Shown: one piece after another, positions 1-6,746 of the stretch
Position numbering within the stretch: the first letter of the stretch is position 1
Layout: each line of letters starts with the position of its first letter
Assembly: GCA_038234045.1 (NCBI GenBank)
Contig: JBBSUX010000173.1
Span: forward strand, 1-7,539
Direction of reading: 5' to 3'
Source of the DNA: JBBSUX01 sp038234045
Lineage (GTDB): Bacteria > Pseudomonadota > Gammaproteobacteria > Burkholderiales > Burkholderiaceae_C
DNA length: 7,539 nt
Notes under the pieces: model-generated
What the model saw: only the letters and a program-made list of their open reading frames with translations
Database searches by the model: none
Told to the model about the DNA's origin: nothing
Made by a program: the position numbers and the translations under genes

Positions 1-903
1 AGTCGACTCGATCATGACCACGATCATTACCAGCGACATGGTGAGGATCAGCACCGGATCGAACAGCGGCATGCCGAAGTGAAAAGGCACGACCACATCG
101 AACCATTGCGCACGCGCCACTTTCTCAAAATGCATCAGCCCCATCGCTGCTGCCACGACGCCGCCGACGATGATGCCTACCAGGATCGAGATGTTGGCCA
201 GAAAACCCCGCCCGAACTTGGCAACCAGCAGGATGGTCATCAGCACCACGCCGGCGATGCCGAGACCAGCCAGATCCGCATAGCGCGGGTTGGGAACGGT
301 AGGCGCAATCGCAAAACCTTTGGGTATCGGCGGAAGCGCGGAGCCCGGCGCGGAGATGCTGCTGAGCCATTGCTGGTGCAGCGGATCAATGACGCTGGGC
401 GCCGTGGGACCTACGGGATTGCCGAAAATCCAGTTGATGCCAACCCGCATCAGGCTCACGCCGATCACCACGATGATGGTGCCGGTGACCACCGGCGGAA
501 AGAAGCGCAGCAGCCGGCTGATTCCTGGCGCAATGAGCATCGAGACAATGCCGGCGCCGATGATCGAGCCGAACAGCAATTGCGCCCCACCTGTGCCTGG
601 ATGCGTATTGGCGAGCGACACCATCGGTGCGACAGAGGCAAAGGTCACGCCCATCATCACCGGCAGACGAATGCCGAACCATTGCGTTGCACCAAGCGCC
701 TGGATGATGGTGACCAGTCCACAGCAGAACAGGTCGGCCGAGATCAGCACCGCCACATCGGCAGCATCGAGTTTGAGTGCGCGGCCGACGATCAGCGGAA
801 CCGCGATCGCTCCCGCGTACATCACCAGCACATGCTGCAGGCCTAGCGTCGCAAGGCGGCCGGGCGGCAGAATTTCGTCAACGTCGTGTCGGGTGGAGGT
901 CAT
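1..903 (-). CDS. NCS2-family nucleobase (probably xanthine/urate-type) permease, N-terminal 301 codons
   Basis: This is an inner-membrane nucleobase:cation symporter of the NCS2 (nucleobase-ascorbate transporter) family. The frame is open from the ATG at 903 to the window edge, so the C-terminus is missing. Visible family features are the TM1 motif GLQHVLVMYAGA (residues 21-32) with the conserved Gln23-His24, ISADLF at 54-59, the RLPVMMGVTFAS stretch at 79-90, and a glutamate at residue 299 in a hydrophobic segment. His24 and Glu299 match, by position, the essential TM1 His and TM8 Glu known in E. coli XanQ. Several hydrophobic stretches of membrane-span length are present. A long Pro/Gly-rich loop lies at about residues 160-208. 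The substrate-discriminating TM10 signature lies beyond the window, so xanthine, urate or another purine cannot be separated. No strong Shine-Dalgarno precedes the start. It lies downstream of selU on the same strand but 179 bp away, so it is probably its own transcription unit. Confidence 0.9.
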   Translation of the reverse strand, partial: MTSTRHDVDEILPPGRLATLGLQHVLVMYAGAIAVPLIVGRALKLDAADVAVLISADLFCCGLVTIIQALGATQWFGIRLPVMMGVTFASVAPMVSLANTHPGTGGAQLLFGSIIGAGIVSMLIAPGISRLLRFFPPVVTGTIIVVIGVSLMRVGINWIFGNPVGPTAPSVIDPLHQQWLSSISAPGSALPPIPKGFAIAPTVPNPRYADLAGLGIAGVVLMTILLVAKFGRGFLANISILVGIIVGGVVAAAMGLMHFEKVARAQWFDVVVPFHFGMPLFDPVLILTMSLVMIVVMIEST

Positions 904-933
904 AGAGGGATTCCCGGAACAGCGGAACGCGGA

Positions 934-972
934 GATCGCATACCAAGTTGTGTGGAATAACTGTATGCAATC
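934..972. promoter_or_regulatory. Inverted repeat upstream of the NCS2 permease (candidate operator or RNA hairpin)
   Basis: Arms at 934-943 (GATCGCATAC) and 963-972 (GTATGCAATC) are reverse complements at 9 of 10 positions, separated by 19 bp. A small AGTT (946-949) / AACT (959-962) pair lies inside the spacer. The element ends about 30 bp before the permease start at 903, where a repressor or activator site, or an RNA hairpin in the leader, would be expected. The whole gap 904-1082 looks less GC-rich than its neighbours and has no convincing ORF. Which protein or ligand acts here cannot be told from sequence. Confidence 0.45.
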
Positions 973-1082
973 CATTCGAAAAGTCTTCTTCGGGTAACTC
1001 CTTAGTTAACGTTTTATTTCCACTGCGTCTGGCGCGCAGCAAGGCTGACTTCCGACGGGTGCCGCAGCGCGGCTTTAGCTTG

Positions 1083-2231
1083 TCAACCCAAGTTGAGTTG
1101 CGTTTTGCCAGCTGCCGTGTCCGGTGTCGGAGGATTGCTGGACGCAACTGCGGTTTCCGTATGCCGGGTGACGAGCTTGCCGTCCGTACCGATTTTGAGA
1201 GCGATTTCTTCCGCAAGCGCTGCAATGCCTTCGGGCGAAAGCGTTGACGCCGGCATCCTGAGCCGCTGCTCCCAAAGGCGATAGTTGGTGCTTTGCGAGC
1301 GGGCGTAGGCGGGGTCGTAGTGCCGGGCTGTCAGCTCTGCAAAAAGCTGCGGCAGCGCATGTTGGTGCGCCCATGCCTGCCAGCGCGAAACCGTTTCACT
1401 GCCCTGCATTTCCCTCAGCTGACCGAGTTGCTCGGCCAGCCATTCAGGTCGATCGCCCAAGTAGGCGTAATCGCGCAAAAGGTATTCCACGCGGGTATCG
1501 ACGTTGGCCACAATTTCCACGCACGGGCTTTGCCGCATGTGCAGAAGCAAGGGCGTGGGTACGCTGATGCGCCCGATCCGCCGGCTCTCGGCTTCGACAT
1601 AAACCGGCCGCGCCGTGTCGAAGCATTCGAGCGCCGCGCCCAGTTCGGTTTCGAATGCGGTTTGCGACGGCTGGGCTTCGTCCGGCAGCGCGCCCAGCAG
1701 AGAACCCTTGTGGCGTGCGATGCCTTCCAGATCCAGCACCTGTTCGCCGCGTGCTTCCAGGGCCTGCAACACCCGTGTCTTGGCGCTGCCGGTAGCACCG
1801 CCGATGACGATCAGAGGCAGCTGCGGAGACTGCGATTCGATGACATCGATCACGTGGCGCCGCCAGCTCTTGTAGCCGCCAGAGAGTTGCTGGGCGTCCC
1901 AGCCCACCAGGCGCAACCAGGTGGTCATCGAGCCGCTGCGCATGCCGCCACGCCAGCAGTAGATCAGCGGCTTCCATTGGGCGGGCCGCTCGGAAAACGA
2001 CTCGCGCAAATGCGTGGCGAGGTTGGCCGCCACCATCGCGCCGCCCACACGCTTGGCCTCGAAGGCGCCGTTTTGCTTGTAGAGCGTGCCGACGATGCGA
2101 CGCTCTTCGTCGTCGAGCACCGGGCAATTGACCGCACCCGGGATGTGGTCGATAGCAAATTCCGCAGGGGATCGCGCATCGATCACCGTGTCGAAGCCGT
2201 GCAGGTCTTCAACACGTACCGCTGGCCTCAT
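1083..2231 (-). CDS. selU: tRNA 2-selenouridine synthase SelU/MnmH
   Basis: It uses selenophosphate to turn 2-thiouridine at the wobble position (mnm5s2U34 type) of Lys, Glu and Gln tRNAs into 2-selenouridine, through a geranylated intermediate (known for the family). The 382-residue product has the usual two parts. An N-terminal rhodanese domain (about 1-130) contains VIDARSPAEF at 16-25 and the catalytic loop YCWRGGMRSG at 91-100; Cys92 corresponds to the essential Cys97 of E. coli YbbB. A P-loop domain follows, with the Walker A sequence GATGSAKT at 145-152 and ARHKGSLLG at 172-180. Length is slightly above the E. coli protein (364 aa). The start ATG (2231) overlaps the selD stop in an ATGA, so the two are probably translationally coupled, which fits SelD supplying its substrate. 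No key residue is missing. Confidence 0.96.
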   Translation of the reverse strand: MRPAVRVEDLHGFDTVIDARSPAEFAIDHIPGAVNCPVLDDEERRIVGTLYKQNGAFEAKRVGGAMVAANLATHLRESFSERPAQWKPLIYCWRGGMRSGSMTTWLRLVGWDAQQLSGGYKSWRRHVIDVIESQSPQLPLIVIGGATGSAKTRVLQALEARGEQVLDLEGIARHKGSLLGALPDEAQPSQTAFETELGAALECFDTARPVYVEAESRRIGRISVPTPLLLHMRQSPCVEIVANVDTRVEYLLRDYAYLGDRPEWLAEQLGQLREMQGSETVSRWQAWAHQHALPQLFAELTARHYDPAYARSQSTNYRLWEQRLRMPASTLSPEGIAALAEEIALKIGTDGKLVTRHTETAVASSNPPTPDTAAGKTQLNLG

Positions 2232-3340
2232 CGCGCCATTCCGCCCGCTTCCACCCGCAAACCCGCTGTGCCTGCTTCCATGTGGCCCACCACTGCTGCG
2301 TCTGCAAACCCTTCGTTCGCGAACAAGGCCAGTACCGCTTCAACGGCGTCGGGCGCGCAACTCACCAGCAGTCCACCGCTGGTTTGCGGATCGGACAGCA
2401 GCGCCTGCGCTACCTCTGGCAGGCCCTTGGCAAGCTCGATGTCATCGCCATAGGCTGCCCAGTTGCGGCCCGATGCGCCGGTGATGAAACCCTGCTCCGC
2501 CAGCGCCTGCACGCCTTCAAGCAGCGGCACCTTCGACCAATCGACGACAGCGCGCAGCTTCGCGCCCCGTGCCAGTTCCAGCGTGTGGCCGGCCAGCCCA
2601 AAGCCGGTGATGTCGGTCAGCGCATGTACGCCGTCCATCGTCGCCAATGCAATGCCGGGCGTGTTGAGCCGCGTCGTCACATCGATCATGCGGGCGTAGC
2701 CGGCAGCGTCGAGCTTTTCCTGTTTGAGCGCGGCAGAAAGCACGCCCACGCCCAGCGGTTTGCCCAGCACCAATACGTCGCCCGCCTTGGCATCGGCATT
2801 GCGCCGCACGCGGTCGGGATGCACCAGCCCCAGCACCACAAGGCCGTAGATGGGCTCGACCGAGTCGATGGTGTGCCCGCCAGCAATCGGGATGCCCGCA
2901 GCCCTGCAAACTTCCTGGCCGCCGCGCACCACGTCGCCGATCACCGAGAGCGGCAGCGCGTTCACCGGCATCGCTACCAGCGCCAGCGCCAGGATAGGCT
3001 TGCCGCCCATCGCGTAGACGTCGCTGATGGCGTTGGTGGCAGCGATGCGGCCGAAATCGAATGCGTCATCAACGATCGGCATGAAGAAATCGGTGGTGGC
3101 GATCAGCGCCTGCTCGTCGTTCAGGCGATAGACCGCTGCATCGTCCGCTGTTTCGATGCCGACCATCAACTCCGGCGGAATGATGCCTGCGGCGGTGTTG
3201 CGCAGAATCTCCGACAGCACGCCCGGTGCGATCTTGCAACCGCAACCGCCGCCGTGCGAGAAGCTGGTAAGCCGCACCGGCACGGTGCTGGTGCTGCCTG
3301 GCACAGCGGTCGAGGACGTGGGGGAGGGTGTGGTGCTCAT
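2228..3340 (-). CDS. selD: Selenophosphate synthetase SelD (SenC role)
   Basis: A cytosolic enzyme that makes selenophosphate from selenide and ATP; the product is the selenium donor for both SelU and SenB. The 370-residue protein has the diagnostic N-terminal loop SHGGGCGCK at 28-36, with Cys33 and Lys36 matching the catalytic Cys17 and Lys20 of E. coli SelD. Cys, not selenocysteine, is used (codon TGC). Metal and nucleotide motifs follow: ADDAAVY at 65-71, TTDFFMPIVDDAFDFGR at 82-98, NAISDVYAMGGKP at 103-115, AGGHTID at 153-159, TDITGFGLAGH at 242-252 and DPQTSGGLL at 317-325. The start at 3340 is chosen because the frame's upstream extension (to 3493) would run into the preceding glycosyltransferase gene. 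Even so, the N-terminus carries about 20 extra Ser/Thr/Pro residues relative to E. coli and has only GGGG directly before the ATG. It sits 44 bp after senB and overlaps selU by 4 bp. In selenoneine clusters this SelD homologue is called SenC. Confidence 0.96.
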   Translation of the reverse strand: MSTTPSPTSSTAVPGSTSTVPVRLTSFSHGGGCGCKIAPGVLSEILRNTAAGIIPPELMVGIETADDAAVYRLNDEQALIATTDFFMPIVDDAFDFGRIAATNAISDVYAMGGKPILALALVAMPVNALPLSVIGDVVRGGQEVCRAAGIPIAGGHTIDSVEPIYGLVVLGLVHPDRVRRNADAKAGDVLVLGKPLGVGVLSAALKQEKLDAAGYARMIDVTTRLNTPGIALATMDGVHALTDITGFGLAGHTLELARGAKLRAVVDWSKVPLLEGVQALAEQGFITGASGRNWAAYGDDIELAKGLPEVAQALLSDPQTSGGLLVSCAPDAVEAVLALFANEGFADAAVVGHMEAGTAGLRVEAGGMAR

Positions 3341-3384
3341 CCCCAAATTGTCGCGCAGGGCGACATTCGGGGCAAAGCGGCCCC

Positions 3385-4389
3385 TCAGTGTCCCGGCGCT
3401 GGCCGCGTGTTTCGGCGCAGCAGGTCGTGCAGCAGCCGCCGCACGCCGGCCCGTTCGGCAGCGGGTCCGAAAAGCGGTTCCCGTTGCGCGCATTGCTGCT
3501 CCAGCAAGGCGCGAAAGTCGCTCTCTTTCTCAAAACGCAGCATCAATTGGGCAAGGTCTGCGGCATCTCCCACCGCAAAGGTGCCGGCATAGTCGTCGCC
3601 CAGCAGTCCGAGGTTGCCGTCTATGCGGCTGGCAAGTACCGGAACGCCCGACCGGGTCGCTTCGATGATGACATTGGCGCCGCCTTCCATGCGACTCATG
3701 TGCACAAGCGCATCTGCGTCTGCAAGATGCCGGCGCGTGGCGGCGTGAGTCAAGCCGCCAAGCCAGCGGTAACGAGGGTATGCCTGCATGGTGGCTGTCG
3801 CCGCTTCCGCCAGCGATTCGTCAAGCGCCCGGCCGATGTGCTCCACCCGGATGCGGGAATCGGCTGGCAGCGCGGCGACAGCCTGCAAGAGCGTAAGCGG
3901 GTCTTTTTCTTCCCGTAGATGGCCGATAGCAACGAGCTTCAGGCTGTTGTCGTTTCCCCCGTGTTCAACCTTGGCACTGCGCATGCGGGCGGCCGACTGC
4001 ACGATGGTGCGCGTTTTCGCTGCCCATGCCGGCCGCAGGCTTGCCGCGCCGCGCTCCTGCAGCACAACCAATTCGTCGGCACACTCAAGGCTATGCAAGG
4101 CCTGCACATCGCCCTCGACCACATCGCGGTACAAATCCGTCCCGGTGAGCACGACTGCGACACCGGCGTGCGGGTACGCCGTACGAAACGCGGCCACGCT
4201 TGCCGCCGATCGCCGCGCGTGCAGGGCGATCAGGGCGTCGCAGGGCTCGCCATTCCACTTCAACGCAAGATCCACATCAGCCACCGGCAGCAGAAAGTGC
4301 TTCCAGCGTTCTGCCGTGTGCGCGTTACCGTTGTTGGCCTGGCCCAGCGCGGGGGTGACGATGCAAATATGCGGTTTTTTTGTTTCCAT
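3385..4389 (-). CDS. senB: SenB-type selenosugar synthase (GT-B/GT4-like glycosyltransferase)
   Basis: SenB enzymes join selenophosphate to a UDP-sugar to form a 1-seleno sugar, the selenium carrier for selenoneine (known for the family). From the ATG at 4389 the product is 334 residues, cytosolic, with no signal peptide. It starts directly in the first Rossmann strand (HICIVTPA), followed by ANNGNAHTAERW (about 18-29), which is typical of this subfamily, and TGTDLYRDV at 82-90. The C-terminal half has IGHLREEKDP (155-164) and the GT4 EX7E motif EGGANVIIE (235-243), then SGVPVLASRIDGN. An in-frame ATG at 4416 would add nine residues, but it lies inside an inverted repeat whose mirror copy is outside senA, and neither start has a strong ribosome binding site. 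Assignment as SenB, not a generic glycosyltransferase, rests on these motifs plus its position beside selD and a divergent EgtB-like gene. Confidence 0.9.
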   Translation of the reverse strand: METKKPHICIVTPALGQANNGNAHTAERWKHFLLPVADVDLALKWNGEPCDALIALHARRSAASVAAFRTAYPHAGVAVVLTGTDLYRDVVEGDVQALHSLECADELVVLQERGAASLRPAWAAKTRTIVQSAARMRSAKVEHGGNDNSLKLVAIGHLREEKDPLTLLQAVAALPADSRIRVEHIGRALDESLAEAATATMQAYPRYRWLGGLTHAATRRHLADADALVHMSRMEGGANVIIEATRSGVPVLASRIDGNLGLLGDDYAGTFAVGDAADLAQLMLRFEKESDFRALLEQQCAQREPLFGPAAERAGVRRLLHDLLRRNTRPAPGH

Positions 4390-4399
4390 GGCGCTGCCG

Positions 4400-4506
4400 C
4401 TAGGGATGCTCTGCATAACTCGGTTTCTCAGGTTGGCGCTTAAATGAAATCAATGACTTACGAGTGCAAAAGTGTCCGAAAATAGGGTTATGCAGGCCAT
4501 CCCTAG
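4400..4506. repeat. Long imperfect inverted repeat spanning the senB/senA divergent promoter region
   Basis: The left arm 4400-4418 and right arm 4488-4506 are reverse complements at 17 of 19 positions; the two mismatches are adjacent, in the middle of the arm. The arms enclose 69 bp of comparatively AT-rich sequence (4419-4487) that should hold the divergent promoters. The right arm ends 38 bp before the senA start. The left arm ends 10 bp before the chosen senB start and includes the alternative ATG at 4416. Arrangement and arm length fit paired operator sites, one per operon, bound by a dimeric regulator or looped together. I could not identify confident -35/-10 boxes or a regulator family. 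Confidence 0.6.
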
Positions 4507-4530
4507 AACAATCCATCGCCTGATTCTGGC

Positions 4531-4536
4531 AGGAGG
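4531..4536 (+). promoter_or_regulatory. Strong Shine-Dalgarno of senA
   Basis: AGGAGG lies 8 bases before the ATG at 4545. It fixes that start and is clearly the best ribosome binding site in the window. Confidence 0.85.
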
Positions 4537-4544
4537 CTCGCGCA

Positions 4545-5783
4545 ATGGATGAGGCTCGGCGACTGACGGGCACCGGACTGGCGGATGCCTTGCGCGACAG
4601 TCGCGCCCGCACACTGGCATGGACGCTCGATCTGAGTGAAGCGCAATGGGATCGCGTGCCGATGCAGCCCGGCGTGAATCTGCCCGCATGGGAGTTGGGC
4701 CATCTGGCCTGGTTCGCCGAGTTCTGGACACTGCGTGGTCCGCACCGGCTCGATGGACGGGAGCCGGCTGCCCCGTCGCGTCAGCCGCTTTATGCCGGAG
4801 CCGACGTGCTGTTTGACTCAGCCCGCATCGCGCATGCCGATCGCTGGCGTGCTGCATTGCCGAGCCGCGCGGAATTAGGTCGCATGCTGGGCGATCAGCT
4901 TGAAGCCACGCTGGTGGCACTGGCTCGTATCGATGCGCATGGCGACGCTAATGACGCTGCGTTGTACTTTCACCGCCTCGCGCTTTTCCATGAGGACATG
5001 CATGGCGAGGCCTTCGCCTGGCTGCGCTCCACGCTGGGGTATCCAGCTCCACCAGGGGTAAGCCTGCCCGCGATGAGCGACCGATCCATGCTGAATTTTT
5101 CGGCGGTGGCGGCGCAGACCGGTTGGCCACAGAATGCATCAGGCTTCGCTTTCGACAACGAGTTACCTCCAAGCGACATCACGCTGCAAGATTTCGAGAT
5201 TGATTCAACGCCTGTTAGTGCGGGTCAGTTCCTTGGATTCGTACACGCGGGTGGCTATGACACTCCGCGCTGGTGGCCGGATGAAGCGGGCCGCTGGCGA
5301 GCCACCCAGGCAAGATCGCATCCGGCGCGCTGGCGCAAGACGCCGCATACGGATGCTGCTGCCCAGGATGACCCGCACGGTACCGGTTGGCAGGTGCGCT
5401 GGTTCGACCAGTGGCGAGCGCTCGCTCCGGCGCAGCCAGTGATCCATGTCAACGCCTGGGAAGCAGAAGCCTGGTGCCGTTGGGCTGGCCGCCGGCTTCC
5501 GCGAGCGGCAGAGTGGGAATACGCCGCTTTGAGCGTTGGACGCGATGCTTTTCGGTGGGGCGGCGGCGTCTGGGAATGGACGGCGGACGATTTCGCTGCA
5601 CATCCTGGTTTTGTGCCGGGACCGTACCGGGAGTATTCCGCGCCGTGGTTCGATGGCAAGCATCGTGAGCTCCGTGGCGGCTGCTTTGCAACCCACGCCC
5701 GCATGCACCATCCGCGCTATCGCAACTTCTTCGCTCCCGCACGCAGCGATGTGTTTACAGGGTTCCGCAGTGCTGCTGCCTAA
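4545..5783 (+). CDS. senA: SenA-type selenoneine synthase (EgtB-like non-haem iron enzyme)
   Basis: SenA is the EgtB-related iron enzyme that oxidatively couples hercynine with the SenB selenosugar; the adduct then breaks down to selenoneine, the selenium analogue of ergothioneine (known for the family). The 412-residue protein has an N-terminal DinB-like helical domain (about 10-165) carrying the iron ligands: His53 in ELGHLAWF, and His149 and His153 in the HxxxHxE motif HEDMHGE (149-155). The C-terminal FGE-sulfatase domain (about 200-410) shows FDNELPP (203-209), VNAWEAEAWCRWAGRRLPRA (302-321), VWEWTADDF (342-350) and RGGCFATHARMHHPRYRNFF (377-396). The start is fixed by AGGAGG. It is divergent from senB-selD and 56 bp ahead of an ABC transporter gene on the same strand. 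A sulfur-using EgtB is the alternative. It is disfavoured because the neighbours are selenium genes and no egtC or egtD lies alongside. Confidence 0.9.
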   Translation: MDEARRLTGTGLADALRDSRARTLAWTLDLSEAQWDRVPMQPGVNLPAWELGHLAWFAEFWTLRGPHRLDGREPAAPSRQPLYAGADVLFDSARIAHADRWRAALPSRAELGRMLGDQLEATLVALARIDAHGDANDAALYFHRLALFHEDMHGEAFAWLRSTLGYPAPPGVSLPAMSDRSMLNFSAVAAQTGWPQNASGFAFDNELPPSDITLQDFEIDSTPVSAGQFLGFVHAGGYDTPRWWPDEAGRWRATQARSHPARWRKTPHTDAAAQDDPHGTGWQVRWFDQWRALAPAQPVIHVNAWEAEAWCRWAGRRLPRAAEWEYAALSVGRDAFRWGGGVWEWTADDFAAHPGFVPGPYREYSAPWFDGKHRELRGGCFATHARMHHPRYRNFFAPARSDVFTGFRSAAA

Positions 5784-5839
5784 AATTGTTTCGTCCATCC
5801 GGCCCTCTCCGCCAACGCGTATTCACATCAAACTGCCCC

Positions 5840-6709
5840 ATGAAAAAAAGCTCCCTTCTTCTGCAAGGCCTTGGTGCCTCGTTCGCGCTGGCTACGCTCC
5901 CTGCGGTCCACGCTCAAACGCCTGGCGTGTTGCGCGTTTCCGCTATTCCGGACGAGGCTCCCACCGAGCTGCAGCGCAAGTTCACGCCACTGGGCGACTA
6001 TCTGGCCAAGAAAACCGGCATGAAGGTTGAGTTCGTTCCCGTCAGTGATTACGCCGCCGTAGTCGAAGGCCTGGCAAGCAAGAAGCTCGACCTGGCATGG
6101 CTGGGCGGCTTTACTTTCGTGCAGGCGAAGATCCGCAGCGATGGCGGTGTGACACCACTTGTGCAGCGCGCCGAAGACGCCAAGTTCACCAGCAAATTCA
6201 TCGTGCCGAAGGACAGCCCCATCACTACGCTGGCCGATCTGAAGGGCAAGACCTTTGTTTTTGGAGCACCTTCCTCCACCTCGGGCCATCTGATGCCGCG
6301 CTACTTTCTGCTGAAGGACGGCATCGTGCCCGAGCGCGATTTCAAAACCGTGGCTTATTCCGGCGCGCACGATGCCACCCTCGCTTTCGTCGCAGCCGGC
6401 CGCGCGCAGGCGGGTGTGCTCAATGCTTCCGTGATGGAAAGCCTTCTCGAAAAGCACAATCCCAACGCAGAAAAGGTGCGCATCCTGGCGACCACGCCAA
6501 CCTACTACGACTACAACTGGACGGTGCGTCCCGGCATGGACCCGGCGCTTCAAAAGAAGATCACCGATGCCTTCCTGTCGCTCGATCCGTCAGACCCAGA
6601 GCAGAAAAAAATTCTCGATCTGCAGCGCGCCAGCAAATTCATTCCCACCCAGGCGTCCAACTACGACGGCACCGAAACGGCAGCACGCGCAGCCGGGCTG
6701 GTGAAGTGA
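5840..6709 (+). CDS. PhnD-like periplasmic binding protein, putative selenium-oxyanion ABC transporter
   Basis: This is the solute receptor of an ABC importer of the phosphate/phosphite/phosphonate type. The 289-residue product begins with a Sec signal peptide (MKKSS, a hydrophobic core at about 6-22, and an AVHA-Q cleavage site after residue 25), so the mature protein is periplasmic. Family marks are LRVSAIPDEAP (31-41), the FTPLGDYLAKKTG segment (48-60), LDLAWLGGFTF (83-93), the oxyanion-binding-type loop APSSTSGHLMPRYFL (143-157) and AYSGAHDATL (172-181). A subset of this family that occurs next to selD-type genes has been annotated as putative selenate ABC transporter receptors. Its place behind senA suggests selenate or selenite as ligand; phosphonate or phosphite remains possible from sequence alone. 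A TTG at 5786 would extend the frame but would bury the signal peptide, so the ATG at 5840 is preferred even though it lacks a clear Shine-Dalgarno. Confidence 0.88.
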   Translation: MKKSSLLLQGLGASFALATLPAVHAQTPGVLRVSAIPDEAPTELQRKFTPLGDYLAKKTGMKVEFVPVSDYAAVVEGLASKKLDLAWLGGFTFVQAKIRSDGGVTPLVQRAEDAKFTSKFIVPKDSPITTLADLKGKTFVFGAPSSTSGHLMPRYFLLKDGIVPERDFKTVAYSGAHDATLAFVAAGRAQAGVLNASVMESLLEKHNPNAEKVRILATTPTYYDYNWTVRPGMDPALQKKITDAFLSLDPSDPEQKKILDLQRASKFIPTQASNYDGTETAARAAGLVK

Positions 6710-6746
6710 CCTTCGGCTTTCTGAAGAGTCAGGAAACCTTCCGCCT

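Noticed and set aside
79..997. Plus-strand open frames opposite the permease (for example 79-846 and 290-997).
   Set aside because: They are rich in His/Arg/Asp or low-complexity residues and have no recognisable domain. The minus-strand frame gives a clear NCS2 transporter over the same bases.
1061..1073. Hairpin GCCGC-AGC-GCGGC just after the selU stop, as a rho-independent terminator.
   Set aside because: The stem is only 5 bp and no T-run follows in the minus-strand direction, so termination here is not supported.
3341..3493. N-terminal extension of SelD to 3493.
   Set aside because: It would overlap the end of senB by more than 100 bases and adds an Arg/Ala-rich tail with no SelD similarity.
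1293..3592. Long plus-strand frames opposite selU and selD (1293-2453 and 2282-3592).
   Set aside because: Antisense shadows of GC-rich genes; the opposite strand encodes intact SelU and SelD with all catalytic motifs.
4545..5783. Annotation as an ergothioneine EgtB or a generic formylglycine-generating enzyme.
   Set aside because: The DinB-type iron motif excludes a simple FGE. The adjacent SenB-like and SelD genes favour the selenium branch, though only phylogeny or biochemistry can settle it.
5784..5839. A third copy of the 4400-4418 repeat in the gap between senA and the transporter gene.
   Set aside because: Only a short CCATCC match is present, as expected by chance.
5828..6553. Minus-strand frame opposite the periplasmic binding protein gene.
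   Set aside because: No recognisable motifs, whereas the plus strand has a signal peptide and a full PhnD-like fold.
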